In this document: one piece after another, positions 1 to 8,148 of the stretch
How the letters are laid out: each line of letters begins with the position of its first letter
Numbering within the stretch: position 1 is the stretch's first letter
Assembly (NCBI GenBank): GCA_002452745.1
Contig: DKFC01000078.1
Location: 1-42,472, forward strand
Direction: 5' to 3'
Length of the DNA stretch: 42,472 nt
Origin: Firmicutes bacterium UBA6806
GTDB lineage: Bacteria > Bacillota > Clostridia > Peptostreptococcales > Acidaminobacteraceae
The notes under the pieces: model-generated
What the model saw: the letters and a program-made list of their open reading frames with translations, nothing else
The model's database searches: none
Told to the model about the DNA's origin: nothing
Position numbers and translations under genes: made by a program

Positions 1-449
1 CTAAGATAAATTTAGTATACAAGGTTTTATGGAATATAGAATTGCAAACATTAGAAGATACGTCACAACTTACGCAATGCTTATGAAAACACTGTGTAAC
101 TTCTTGGATTTAAGGTGGGCAAAGGACATGACATATTCGCTTCGATTATAAAAACTAAATATATACATCAGTATTTTGGCAATATATGCCTATGATGTAT
201 ACTGAGAGCGATGAAGTTGAATTCACTTCTGATTTAATCTCACCCATCTATGTTCTGTTACCCTAATTTCTATTTACAGTTAAAAACACGGTATGGGCTT
301 GACCAAACTAGAACATTAATAGTATGCTAATGATGTAGTTGATAACCTGATTTTGAAGAAGCCAGTTAAAATACGAATATTTTATATCTTCAAATATCCG
401 TATTGAAATAACGAAGTGACAGATTTTAAATGCAGCAAAGGAGAATATA
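1..449. other. Leader region without a recognised gene
   Basis: No convincing gene is present. A short open frame on the plus strand (from the left edge to about 151, ATG at 29) could be the tail of something outside the window, but its translation is not recognised and it lacks a ribosome binding site. The region ends with the ribosome binding site AAAGGAGAA just before the ATG at 450. It contains one imperfect dyad at 371-403, listed separately. No ydaO/c-di-AMP riboswitch consensus, often found before SH3-NlpC/P60 genes, could be seen. Confidence 0.5.
371..403. promoter_or_regulatory. Imperfect dyad upstream of the NlpC/P60 gene
   Basis: ATACGAATATTT (371-382) faces AAATATCCGTAT (392-403), a 12-bp inverted repeat with one mismatch and a 9-nt centre. 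It could be an operator or an RNA hairpin; it has no T-run, so it does not look like a terminator. Function is not known. Confidence 0.35.
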
Positions 450-1328
450 ATGAAAAGGATTGTAATGACCACGCTATTTATAATTGGAGTGGTTTTGATA
501 GGTGGCATAGGTGTTAGCGAAACCTATAGAACTGTAGAAGTCAATGTAGCAACGTTAAATATAAGAGCAGATAATAATACTGAGTCTAAAATTATTGGAC
601 TTGTACATGATGGAAATGCGCTTACGGTTTTTGATGAAATAGATGGTTGGTACTCAGTGCTTGTCAACGAAAATCAGATGGGATATGTAAAAAAGGAGTT
701 TTGTTCAGCGAAGAACGAATATGTGGATGGTTCTGTCTCTTCACAAAACGTTAATATGCGAGAAAAACCTACTACTAGTAGCAGTATTGTAATTTCAAAT
801 ATTCTGGAGGGGACGAGTTTACAGATTTTATCAAAAGAAGATAACTGGTACAAGGTTATATGTGAAGATAAGACTGGCTATATTCGATCTGACTTGGCCG
901 CATTAGAGTTGAACAACACCCCTGAACGTAATGATGTCTCTAAAGACAATTTAATCAGCTTTTCTAAGAATCAGCTTGGCAAGCCCTATTCATGGGGAAA
1001 ATCAGGACCGGATTCATTTGATTGCTCTGGTTTTGTAAACTATGTATTTCGGAATGTTTACGATAAAGATTTAGGTCACAGTTCTTCTGCAATGAGTAAG
1101 CTGGGATCGGCTGTAGAAAAATCTAATCTCGTTTCTGGCGATCTTGTATTTTTCTCCACGGGTGGAGGATCGAATATAAATCATGTTGGAATCTATATAG
1201 GAGACGGCAGCTTTATTCATGCCTCTTCTTCAAATAGCAACGGAAAAAAGGTTGTAATTTCTCCAATAAATTCTGGATACTATGCTGGTGTCTATAGAAC
1301 GGCAAGGCGTATAGATATCAATAATTGA
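450..1328 (+). CDS. Secreted SH3-domain NlpC/P60 peptidoglycan endopeptidase
   Basis: A 292-residue exported cell-wall hydrolase predicted to cut the stem peptide of peptidoglycan (gamma-D-Glu-diaminopimelate type bond, as is known for NlpC/P60 enzymes). An N-terminal signal peptide (about residues 1-23) is followed by two bacterial SH3 domains (about 27-85 and 92-150; both contain the characteristic LNIRAD/VNMREK and GYVK/GYIR elements) and a C-terminal NlpC/P60 domain (about 165-285). The catalytic triad is visible: Cys192 in FDCSGF, His245 in NHVGIYIG and His257 in FIHASS. The start is set by the AAAGGAG site a few bases upstream of ATG 450. It appears monocistronic and is followed by a strong terminator. 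Likely roles are wall turnover or cell separation; substrate specificity cannot be read from the sequence. Confidence 0.93.
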   Translation: MKRIVMTTLFIIGVVLIGGIGVSETYRTVEVNVATLNIRADNNTESKIIGLVHDGNALTVFDEIDGWYSVLVNENQMGYVKKEFCSAKNEYVDGSVSSQNVNMREKPTTSSSIVISNILEGTSLQILSKEDNWYKVICEDKTGYIRSDLAALELNNTPERNDVSKDNLISFSKNQLGKPYSWGKSGPDSFDCSGFVNYVFRNVYDKDLGHSSSAMSKLGSAVEKSNLVSGDLVFFSTGGGSNINHVGIYIGDGSFIHASSSNSNGKKVVISPINSGYYAGVYRTARRIDINN

Positions 1329-1384
1329 TTCATTAAAGCAGTAAAGTTTTTTCAAAGTGGTTTTGGCCGAAAAAGGCTATCTCA

Positions 1385-1424
1385 AACAATCTAAGATATT
1401 GAATTATCTTGGATTGTTTTTATT
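1385..1424 (+). terminator. Intrinsic terminator after the NlpC/P60 gene
   Basis: A 14-bp stem (1385-1398 with 1405-1418, one G-T pair) with a 6-nt loop is followed by TTTTATTT. Confidence 0.85.
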
Positions 1425-1669
1425 TAGAGACATTTTGAATCGGCAATTCAAGAATCCATAGCATATAAATTTAAACAATAAAGTCACCGTTATGATAGAA
1501 TAAATATGTGTTCAGTTATGGGGTAAAAATTGTGCCTAAAATTCGTGAAAGCAAAACTCAACAGAAAAAACAAACAAAGGAATGCAAGGATTTCAATGGG
1601 TTAATGATGTATTTGAAGATTGGCAATTGAAAATACTGATGGTGGAATCCCCTCAAAGGAGGTCGTATT
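1425..1669. other. Gene-poor spacer before a GNAT gene
   Basis: About 245 bases with no recognised gene. A GTG-initiated 32-codon frame at 1532 has weak ribosome-binding context and no recognisable family. The AAAGGAGG site at 1655-1662 belongs to the following gene. Confidence 0.5.
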
Positions 1670-2107
1670 TTGAAATACTCAATCATGGAAGAAAGAGATA
1701 TAGAGCGCGTAATTGATATTTATCTAGATTACTATAATGAAAAAGAAGACTGTACATGGACACACGATTCCGCATATAAGCGAATTCATCAAGTTTGGAG
1801 TACGGAAGATTCATTTTCACTGGTATTGACTGAAGATAATACAATCGTTGGATTTGCAATGGGGTACTTTGTGCAGTATGACGATATCATTGCGTATGAT
1901 TTAATTGAGATTGTCATAGCCACTATGTATCAACATAAGGGGCTGGGAACATTAATGATGTTAGAACTTGAAAGAAGAATCAAAGAGAGAGGAGCTTCAC
2001 TGATCCAAATAACAGCTGTAAACGATGATCTACATGAACAGTTTTATAATAAACTAGACTATCAAACTGCTAAAAACTTAATCCTCAAAAGTAAGTGGAT
2101 TGAATAA
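1670..2107 (+). CDS. GNAT family N-acetyltransferase
   Basis: A 145-residue GNAT-fold protein that would transfer an acyl group from acetyl-CoA to an unidentified amine. The acetyl-CoA pyrophosphate-binding motif is QHKGLGT (fits Q/RxxGxG/A) in the middle of the protein, followed by the helix of motif A and a C-terminal FYNKLDYQ segment typical of motif B. The start is TTG at 1670, chosen because AAAGGAGG ends 7 bases upstream; no ATG lies nearby in a better context. It precedes a flavin-reductase-like gene by about 80 bases, so co-transcription is possible. Substrate not inferable. Confidence 0.85.
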   Translation: MKYSIMEERDIERVIDIYLDYYNEKEDCTWTHDSAYKRIHQVWSTEDSFSLVLTEDNTIVGFAMGYFVQYDDIIAYDLIEIVIATMYQHKGLGTLMMLELERRIKERGASLIQITAVNDDLHEQFYNKLDYQTAKNLILKSKWIE

Positions 2108-2189
2108 TCTTTGATGAAAATCGAGGCATCGTTCAAATAGCACCACATAAATTTGAGCAAAGCATTTTAAGACTAAAGGAGGCACTGCA

Positions 2190-2756
2190 ATGGCTAAATA
2201 TTCAATTGCTCCACAAAGGGGATTCTTCCCACAACCGACGTATTTAATTGGCACATATAAAGAAAATGGCGACCCGAACTTTACTTTAATTACCTGGGTT
2301 ACATTTTGCTCATCTAAGCCACCAATGTTTGTCTTTGCGTCATCAGGCAAAAAATTGACAAGGGAACTTGTGGAAAAAAATAAAATGTTTTCTGCGAATT
2401 TAGTAACAACTGAAATGACTTTACTAGCAGATCATTTTGGAATGAACTCAGGTTATTCAACCAACAAAGTTGTAGATATTGGAGCTGCCTATTCGATGGG
2501 GAATGTTTTGAAAGTGCCTGTACTGGATCTCTCGCCATGGGCTTACGAATGTGAACTGGTGGATGTAATCCCTCAGGGAAATGGATCTCTTTATGTAGGA
2601 GAAGTAAAAAACATTCAAGTGGATGAAAAAATAAAAGATGTTTCATATGGCAATTTGGATTTAACAACTATTGATCCCTTGATTTACGCTCCGGGAAATT
2701 ACTACAAAATCAGTGAACGACTAGAAAAAGTCGGAGTTTCAAAGCAAAGTGAATAG
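2190..2756 (+). CDS. Flavin reductase-like (FMN-binding split barrel) protein
   Basis: A 188-residue protein of the DIM6/NTAB flavin-reductase-like family, which fold as split beta-barrels binding FMN and either reduce flavin with NAD(P)H or act as small flavoproteins. Family features visible are the N-terminal PTYLIGTY-xxxGxPN segment, the central TWVTFCSSKPPM stretch and the FSANLV motif where FMN phosphate contacts usually lie. Length is normal for the family. An AAAGGAGG site at 2176-2183 fixes ATG 2190. There is no partner monooxygenase nearby, so an electron-transfer partner is not suggested by context. Confidence 0.85.
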   Translation: MAKYSIAPQRGFFPQPTYLIGTYKENGDPNFTLITWVTFCSSKPPMFVFASSGKKLTRELVEKNKMFSANLVTTEMTLLADHFGMNSGYSTNKVVDIGAAYSMGNVLKVPVLDLSPWAYECELVDVIPQGNGSLYVGEVKNIQVDEKIKDVSYGNLDLTTIDPLIYAPGNYYKISERLEKVGVSKQSE

Positions 2757-2980
2757 AATATCAAATTGATAAACTGGACAATTTTGGGCATCACAAAGTG
2801 AATTTTTTGCACTATTCCAATAGGGTAGGAAGCAATAGCCACTATCTGTTAAGCAACTATCTATCAAAATCCAGCATTGATACGGTCATTCTGAATCTAT
2901 AAAAAGGTAAAAGCAGTTGTAGATGAAATCAAGAATAGGGAAAAATAATAAAAATACAGGTTGAATCGAAGGGAAAGAAC
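2757..2980. other. Spacer with a possible decayed coding remnant
   Basis: No intact gene. Two short open frames in different phases (a GTG-initiated stretch around 2800-2900 and a lysine-rich tail around 2905-2950 ending TAATAA) look like pieces of a decayed coding sequence, but I cannot name a family. Treat as non-coding unless a database match appears. Confidence 0.3.
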
Positions 2981-3412
2981 ATGGATATTACTTTGATGAA
3001 AAAAACGGATTATGATGCGGTTTATGACCTTTGGATTAGGACTCAGGGCATGGGACTTCGGTCGTTGGATGACTCAAGAGATGGCATTGAGAGCTTCTTA
3101 AACAGAAATCCAAACACAAATTTTGTGTGCAAAGAAGCTGATAAAATTGTCGGTGTCATGATGAGCGGTCACGATGGCAGACGAGGTTACATTTATCATG
3201 CTTCTGTGGATGAAAACTACAGAAATAAAAGAATTGCCTCAGCCCTTTTGAACCAAGTAATAGAGGCATTAAAAGAAGAGGGAATTCATAAAGTTGCCTT
3301 AGTTGCATTTAAAACCAACACACTGGGGAATTCATTTTGGAAATCTCATGGATTTGTCGAAAGAGAAGACCTGACTTATCGGAACAAGTCCATCAATGAT
3401 AATAATCGGTGA
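2981..3412 (+). CDS. GNAT family N-acetyltransferase (YpeA/RimI-like)
   Basis: A 143-residue GNAT protein. The N-terminal half (LWIRTQGMGLR...) and the IVGVMMSGHDGRRGYIYH segment match the YpeA-like branch of the family. The CoA-binding loop reads YRNKRIAS, in which the usual glycines of RxxGIG are replaced by Lys and Ala-Ser context, so CoA binding may be altered. The C-terminal FWKSHGFVEREDLTY segment is typical. It is unrelated in sequence to the GNAT at 1670. A weak GGGAAAG site precedes ATG 2981. Substrate unknown. Confidence 0.82.
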   Translation: MDITLMKKTDYDAVYDLWIRTQGMGLRSLDDSRDGIESFLNRNPNTNFVCKEADKIVGVMMSGHDGRRGYIYHASVDENYRNKRIASALLNQVIEALKEEGIHKVALVAFKTNTLGNSFWKSHGFVEREDLTYRNKSINDNNR

Positions 3413-3470
3413 GACCTAAGTTGCAAACTTAATACTATTTGAGACTGAGTGACAAGTGAGGGGGAACTGA

Positions 3471-3716
3471 GTGATAAAAGAGGCTAAAGAGATGCATTTA
3501 AGCAGAAGCGGAATTCCCAATAAAATGGAAGCACATAATATGCTAAAAGAGGCAGAAGCACTTAATCCCGGCCCGTGGGTGGCACACTCTAAAAACGTTG
3601 CAAGAGCGGCTGCTTTATTGGCAGAACATATTGAAACGTTGGATGTTGAAACTGCCTATGTATTGGGATTGCTTCACGATATCGGAAGGCGTAATGGTAA
3701 AGCAAAAAAACAATAA
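3471..3716 (+). pseudogene. Truncated HD-domain protein
   Basis: An 81-residue frame beginning with GTG (GAGGGGGA site at 3458-3465) that matches the N-terminal third of HD-domain phosphohydrolases of about 190-200 residues. The first metal ligands are present (His in WVAHSKNV and the His-Asp of GLLHDIGRR), but the chain then runs into NGKAKKQ and stops, so the later conserved histidines and aspartate needed for a complete metal site are missing. A terminator follows at once. I infer a gene truncated by deletion or frameshift; a functional mini-protein is less likely. Confidence 0.65.
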
Positions 3717-3735
3717 TCAAGATTATTACTAGCGG

Positions 3736-3769
3736 AGACTGAATCCATTTTTTAGAGGTTCAGTCTTTA
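3736..3769 (+). terminator. Intrinsic terminator after the HD-domain remnant
   Basis: AGACTGAA (3736-3743) pairs with TTCAGTCT (3759-3766), extended by further inner pairs, and is followed by TT-AA-TTT. Confidence 0.7.
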
Positions 3770-3796
3770 AATTTGCATTAAATTATATTCGGATTA

Positions 3797-3843
3797 TTGA
3801 CAAACGATAATTTAAAAGCCTATACTGGAAATGTAATTATCGT
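3797..3843 (+). promoter_or_regulatory. SigA-type promoter with flanking inverted repeat
   Basis: TTGACA (3797-3802), an 18-bp spacer and TATACT (3821-3826) form a near-consensus promoter for the DUF2975 operon. A perfect 9-bp inverted repeat, ACGATAATT (3804-3812) and AATTATCGT (3835-3843), lies on both sides of the -10 element with 31 bp between equivalent positions (about three helical turns on one DNA face). This is a likely operator, plausibly for the HTH protein encoded in the same operon. Confidence 0.75.
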
Positions 3844-3867
3844 AAAACAATAATTTGAGGTGACAAT

Positions 3868-4833
3868 ATGAAAAGAACATTGACAGGTTTATTGATACTG
3901 GAGACAATTGGATTTATCTTGTTAGAGCTGTGGGGTAACACGTCTGGTAGACTCATTACAACCCTCTTTGCATTTCCCTTTGAGCAGATTGGGATGGGAT
4001 TGAGATTATTATCAATTTCAGGGACAGCTGGGAACATATGTGCCGTGACAATTTACATAGGCATATCTCTATCACCTATTTTCTACCTGAGTTTAAGGGC
4101 ACGAAAGAATACCCTTGCAGTTGAAGATGGGCTTTTGATTTTACTAACTCTTGTTCTATTCCCAGTGATTTATTTCATGGTTAATCCAGCATATTTGGTT
4201 CATCATTTTGGACATCCCGAGTTTTTAGAAATGGCAAAATCTTTTCTTGGAATTACAGTCTATTCCATTTTATCAGGGTATGTCACCATTCGAGTTCTGC
4301 GGCTTATCAGCATGAGCCAAGCCAATTCTATGTTAAAGTATATGAAATATCTTTTGGGCATAATATGTATATTCCTAATATATGGCATATTCGGTTCAGG
4401 TTTCACAGAATTAATTTCTCAAATTGAGAACCTGAAAGCAGCCAATACAGCAATTGGTCAGGCGCTGACACTGAGCGAAATCTTCTTGGTTTTGCAATAT
4501 ATCGTGAATCAATTGCCTCTCCTCTTCGAAATTGTTGTTATCTATTCAGGGATGGATCTCATTTCAGCACTGGAACGAGATGAATTTGATGATGCGATAG
4601 CAAGTGTCTCAAAGCGAACAGGAGATATTTGCCGATATTCTATCGCAATTATTATGCTCACTCAAATTGGAATCAATGTGCTTCAACTCGCACTGGGATC
4701 AAGAGTGCTTTCAAGTTATTACTCGCTGTCGATGCCTCTTATGTCCATTGTCTTTGTCCTTTCAGCCATGTTCGTTGCACATTACTTTGAGCAGACAAAG
4801 CAAATCAAAGATGAAAACGACAGATTTATATGA
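3868..4833 (+). CDS. DUF2975-type integral membrane protein
   Basis: A 321-residue polytopic membrane protein, predominantly hydrophobic with about eight helices. The C-terminal half resembles DUF2975 proteins, which are typically about 160 residues with four helices and are encoded directly before a YozG-like HTH protein; here the protein is about twice that length, so an internal duplication or fusion is possible. The FDDAIASVSKRTGDICRYS segment before the last helices is the most family-like stretch. A GAGGTG site precedes ATG 3868. The HTH gene starts 13 bases after the stop, so the two are almost certainly co-transcribed. Biochemical function is unknown. Confidence 0.7.
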   Translation: MKRTLTGLLILETIGFILLELWGNTSGRLITTLFAFPFEQIGMGLRLLSISGTAGNICAVTIYIGISLSPIFYLSLRARKNTLAVEDGLLILLTLVLFPVIYFMVNPAYLVHHFGHPEFLEMAKSFLGITVYSILSGYVTIRVLRLISMSQANSMLKYMKYLLGIICIFLIYGIFGSGFTELISQIENLKAANTAIGQALTLSEIFLVLQYIVNQLPLLFEIVVIYSGMDLISALERDEFDDAIASVSKRTGDICRYSIAIIMLTQIGINVLQLALGSRVLSSYYSLSMPLMSIVFVLSAMFVAHYFEQTKQIKDENDRFI

Positions 4834-4846
4834 GAGTGGGATGACG

Positions 4847-5071
4847 ATGGCGATACAAGTCTATTTGGAAAAAATACTGAAAGAGCGTGGCATGACCTCA
4901 AAAGAGCTCTGTGCTCTAATTGGCATCACAGAGGCGAATTTGTCCATTTTACGAAGCGGGAAGGCAAAGGGGATACGCTTTTCGACGGTGAATAAAATCT
5001 GCTACCATCTCCACTGTGACATAGGGGACATATTGAAATTTGATGGAAACTTGGAGGAAGATGATGAATAA
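4847..5071 (+). CDS. YozG-like HTH (Cro/C1-type) transcriptional regulator
   Basis: A 74-residue, single-domain helix-turn-helix protein. The sequence ITEANLSILRSGKAKGIRFSTVNKIC (given here only by its key parts: GIT-x-ANLSIL, KAK-x-IRFSTL/V) is diagnostic of the YozG/YdaS-like family that accompanies DUF2975 membrane proteins. ATG 4847 is preferred because GAGTGGG lies 6 bases upstream; an in-frame ATG at 4841 would leave no spacing. Inference: it binds the inverted repeat around the operon promoter and is autoregulatory. The following lipoprotein gene overlaps its end by 8 bases. Confidence 0.87.
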   Translation: MAIQVYLEKILKERGMTSKELCALIGITEANLSILRSGKAKGIRFSTVNKICYHLHCDIGDILKFDGNLEEDDE

Positions 5072-6032
5072 TAGAAGAGGCGTCTCAATTATTTTGGCAA
5101 TATTGCTTATTTATCTCCTGTGCGGGTGTCAACTTGCAACAGAGGATGGAGCAGAAACACAGATGCAGGGAGACAAGCTCGTTGGCGTGTTTATAACGTC
5201 AGAACACCTCAATCTCTTTGACATGGAGAGCTATCTAAAGGATAATTTATCCTCATTGCCTAAAAACGGAGGCGTATTGGATGAAACGGATAGCTCGAAA
5301 TACAACGGTAGAATTTATGCGACACTTGAATCAGAAGAACTGACAAGTGAGAGCGGAAAGGAAACCAATTTTTGGCAATATGAGTTTAAAAATTTAGAGG
5401 GCATTCCCTTTTTTATAACAGAGATAAAACAGCCAGATGGAGAAACATATGAATCCTCATCATCAAGCGGATTTATAAATGATGCACATATTTCAGTTGG
5501 AAATGGAACTAAACTCGAGGGTACAATTTACCTTGCACCCAACGGCAACACCTCCTTTTATACAAATCCAGTCTATCAAAGCGGCGACGGCAGTGTATAC
5601 CTTGTTGCAGGAACTGGCATAAGCTCTTCTGGGGGCAATCAAGAGGGGACGTCTTTTACCCAAACACTTGATGAAAAGTATACTGTTCAAGTAGATGGTG
5701 AAAAAAAAGAAGAGAGTATGAGCGTCAAAATTACCGCGTCGATAAAGAATCCAGTATCTAAAATCACCATGTATCAAATGAACCAAAACAGTGAAATCCT
5801 TTTCAGGTCTGAATTCGATTTATCAAACTATCCTGAAACAATGACTTTAGCTCAGGAGACTGCATATGTCGTTGTCGAGTCAAAATCAGATTCAGCAGAA
5901 GGCAATACAATAACTCGGTCTTTGTTAACTTCTGATGATGACCACTTCACAGTTTATAGACTCAGGGAAAATGGTTTTTTTGAAGCGGATATGATTCGAC
6001 TACAGTGGGAAGTTTCCTTGGAATCCCATTAG
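5064..6032 (+). CDS. Putative lipoprotein of the DUF2975/YozG operon
   Basis: A 322-residue predicted surface lipoprotein of unrecognised family. The N-terminus is basic, then hydrophobic, ending in the lipobox LCGC about 20 residues in. The mature part is polar with no recognised domain. An in-frame TTG at 5040 exists, but GGAGG at 5053-5057 points to ATG 5064, which overlaps the end of the HTH gene and implies translational coupling. Context suggests it works with the membrane protein upstream, perhaps sensing something outside the cell. Function is not inferable. Confidence 0.75.
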   Translation: MNNRRGVSIILAILLIYLLCGCQLATEDGAETQMQGDKLVGVFITSEHLNLFDMESYLKDNLSSLPKNGGVLDETDSSKYNGRIYATLESEELTSESGKETNFWQYEFKNLEGIPFFITEIKQPDGETYESSSSSGFINDAHISVGNGTKLEGTIYLAPNGNTSFYTNPVYQSGDGSVYLVAGTGISSSGGNQEGTSFTQTLDEKYTVQVDGEKKEESMSVKITASIKNPVSKITMYQMNQNSEILFRSEFDLSNYPETMTLAQETAYVVVESKSDSAEGNTITRSLLTSDDDHFTVYRLRENGFFEADMIRLQWEVSLESH

Positions 6033-6335
6033 ATTTGTAATCTCGATGTCAATTGTGTTTTCTGGGGGTAAAGTAATTGCTCTGTTTCACAGCAAAATCA
6101 TCAGTGAAGTCTTGATAGATGAAAAAATCAAAAAAAGAGCCCCAATTTGATATATTAATATAATAAAATTAATAGAAATATTGTGTATTGTAATACAAAA
6201 TATGGTAAAATAGATAATGTGGGTCAAATATTAAATGAATCAACTCACCGCATAGATTGCAATTTATGAGGGTAACGCCAGGCTAGTTATTGTGTTAAAC
6301 TGCATGAGCTTTGTCTGAAATGAGGGGAGGGAAGC
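6033..6335. other. AT-rich intergenic region with a small dyad
   Basis: No gene seen. TGTATT (6184-6189) and AATACA (6192-6197) form a short palindrome resembling small-repressor operators, within an AT-rich stretch that could hold a promoter, but no convincing -35/-10 pair with normal spacing was found. The ribosome binding site GGGGAGGG belongs to the next gene. Confidence 0.4.
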
Positions 6336-6560
6336 ATGAAACTAAAACGCGTCAAAGCAATCAATACGCTCATCCTATTGACAATGGGAATCCTTTTAGT
6401 GGCTGAGATAAATGATATCACAGAAGGTAATTACATATTGTTTGGTGTGTTGCTCACACTGATACTACTGAGACGGTATTATTTAAAAAAAGTTGATACA
6501 GCGGAACTGCTGTTTAGCATGATGTTCCTATTGATTTATTGGGTTGCTATTTTAGGATGA
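6336..6560 (+). CDS. Small two-helix membrane protein
   Basis: A 74-residue hydrophobic protein with a short basic N-terminus and two or three predicted membrane segments (about residues 9-26, 31-46 and 57-73), with a charged RRYYLKK loop. Family not recognised. The GGGGAGGGAAGC sequence directly before ATG 6336 is a strong ribosome binding site, which argues that it is real. It is about 100 bases upstream of the DUF6998 gene. Confidence 0.6.
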   Translation: MKLKRVKAINTLILLTMGILLVAEINDITEGNYILFGVLLTLILLRRYYLKKVDTAELLFSMMFLLIYWVAILG

Positions 6561-6662
6561 TATAGGCAAATGAGGGGAATTAAGTGGTGATGCTTTGAAA
6601 GTCAGTGAGGTAGAAACTTTGCTAGGAAAGAAAAATAATAGAGAATTTTGATGGAGGTTTCA

Positions 6663-7193
6663 ATGGAAAATAAAGAATTGGTAAAGCTATCTGAGCTTAT
6701 AAAATTGAGAAACAAGGTGGAAATAGAAGCGGCGGAGATACTGGAAAAACCGTTGCTCATTGGAAATGTTGGAGATTACATCGCATCAGAAGTGTTTGAC
6801 ATAGAACTTCATAAGGATAAGAAGAAAAAGGCGTGCGACGGCTACTTTAGAAGCGGTTTGTTAAAGGGAAAATCGGTCAACATCAAATTTTATGGAAGAA
6901 GGGGCAGACTACTGGACATAAATCAAGAGGCACTTCCTGATTATTACCTGGTAATGATGGGGGAACCGACGAAACTGAGTCGATGCCCATGGAATATTGA
7001 GTCTGTTCATCTCTTTAGAGCTGAAGAGATTGAGGAAGAGCTCAAAGCAAGGGTTAAGTTGGGAACTGCTACAAGTGTGAGACAGCGTTACTGGGAAAAA
7101 GCGATTATCTACCCGCACAATAACTCAGAAGCCTACAAAATTAGTGTTGAACAATTTGAAATGTTAGAACTCTTTGCACCTGAAAAAGAATAA
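6663..7193 (+). CDS. DUF6998-like protein
   Basis: A 176-residue soluble protein. It resembles the DUF6998 family: an N-terminal helix, then LIGNVGDYIASEVFDIEL, a D-G-x-F-R-S-G core, KSVNIKFYGRR, LLDIN, and ALPDYYLVMMG, ending in ATSVRQRYW. The pattern of a conserved Glu in ASE, the D-G-(Y/R)-F and the IKFYGKR element recalls small nuclease-like folds, but that is speculation. ATG 6663 is chosen over the upstream TTG 6648 and ATG 6651 because GGAGG at 6653-6657 has correct spacing to it. Function unknown. Confidence 0.7.
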   Translation: MENKELVKLSELIKLRNKVEIEAAEILEKPLLIGNVGDYIASEVFDIELHKDKKKKACDGYFRSGLLKGKSVNIKFYGRRGRLLDINQEALPDYYLVMMGEPTKLSRCPWNIESVHLFRAEEIEEELKARVKLGTATSVRQRYWEKAIIYPHNNSEAYKISVEQFEMLELFAPEKE

Positions 7194-7292
7194 ACGTTTA
7201 ATTTTGAAAATGGACTACCTCGTCAGCTAAAAATATGGGAAAATAAGAGTAACTCGACAGAATAAATAGACTAAAAGGAATGGTTATTCACT

Positions 7293-8105
7293 ATGAAAAG
7301 AAGACTGATATTATTCATGACACTGATTTCTTTAATGAGTGTCGGCTGCACCAAACAGGCATCCTCTACAGGAACGCCTGCTGAAACAGACACATCGACA
7401 CCGATAGAGGCATCAGCAGAATCAGAAGACAACACGCCTTCAGAAGTTCCAGCTGAGACATCAACCCAAACGACAACAGAGGCGCAAACTGCGGAAAAGT
7501 CCACAGTGGCATCCGCTGAGACAAGTGGTGAACTGTATCCAACGATTGAGTCACTCGTTCCAGAAGGCTGGACAATTGCGTCTGATTCAACTGGTGAAAA
7601 GGCGATGGGTTTGGGACAGCTCAACTCGGATGAACTGGAAGATGTGGCTTTGATTGTGGAAAGCAGTGAAGCTGGAGAAATGGGACAGCCAAGAATGATG
7701 ATAATTGCTTATGGCACAGAAGGTGGCTATGCACTTTCTGTTAAAGCTGAAAATGTGGTCATGTCCTCAGAGAGCGGTGGTGTCTGGGGAGATCCATTTG
7801 AAAGTCTCAGCATTGATTCTGATTTAAAGGAAGTTACTGTAAACCATTATGGCGGAAGCAATTGGAGATGGTATAATGCTTATACCTACAGGGAAATTGA
7901 TGACCAGTGGTATTTGGTAAAGGCCATTGAAGGCAATTATTTCACAGGAGAATGGACAAAGGACAATAACGAAGAAATCAGCTATGATTATGAGGCTGGC
8001 ACATTTACAAAAAAAGTCTTGGATGAAGATGAAAATGAAATCTTAACAGAAGGTGTCCTAGATGGAGGCGATTTGACGAAAATAGAAGCGGTTCAATTTC
8101 AGTAA
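7293..8105 (+). CDS. Lipoprotein with FG-GAP-like domain
   Basis: A 270-residue lipoprotein: signal peptide with lipobox SVGC (lipidated Cys at 19), a Thr/Ser/Glu/Ala-rich unstructured tether (about 20-85), then a globular domain. The domain starts with a GWTI-x-S element followed by LGQLNSDELEDVALIVE, which resembles the calcium-loop core of FG-GAP/VCBS-type repeats (usually GDLNGDGxxDLALV) although several acidic residues are replaced. The later segment with GGVWGDPFESLSI and VNHYGGSNWRW is shared with bacterial extracytoplasmic proteins of this type. It is likely tethered outside the membrane. Function unknown. Confidence 0.75.
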   Translation: MKRRLILFMTLISLMSVGCTKQASSTGTPAETDTSTPIEASAESEDNTPSEVPAETSTQTTTEAQTAEKSTVASAETSGELYPTIESLVPEGWTIASDSTGEKAMGLGQLNSDELEDVALIVESSEAGEMGQPRMMIIAYGTEGGYALSVKAENVVMSSESGGVWGDPFESLSIDSDLKEVTVNHYGGSNWRWYNAYTYREIDDQWYLVKAIEGNYFTGEWTKDNNEEISYDYEAGTFTKKVLDEDENEILTEGVLDGGDLTKIEAVQFQ

Positions 8106-8148
8106 CAGAGTATACTAACTGCTGTGACGACTCTTCAGGAGGTGCAAC

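Noticed and set aside
29..151. 40-codon open frame at the left edge
   Set aside because: No ribosome binding site and no recognisable family; may be a remnant but cannot be supported.
6047..6150. Possible small gene in the 6.0-6.3 kb gap
   Set aside because: Reading the bases carefully, the candidate frame is interrupted by TAA after a few codons.
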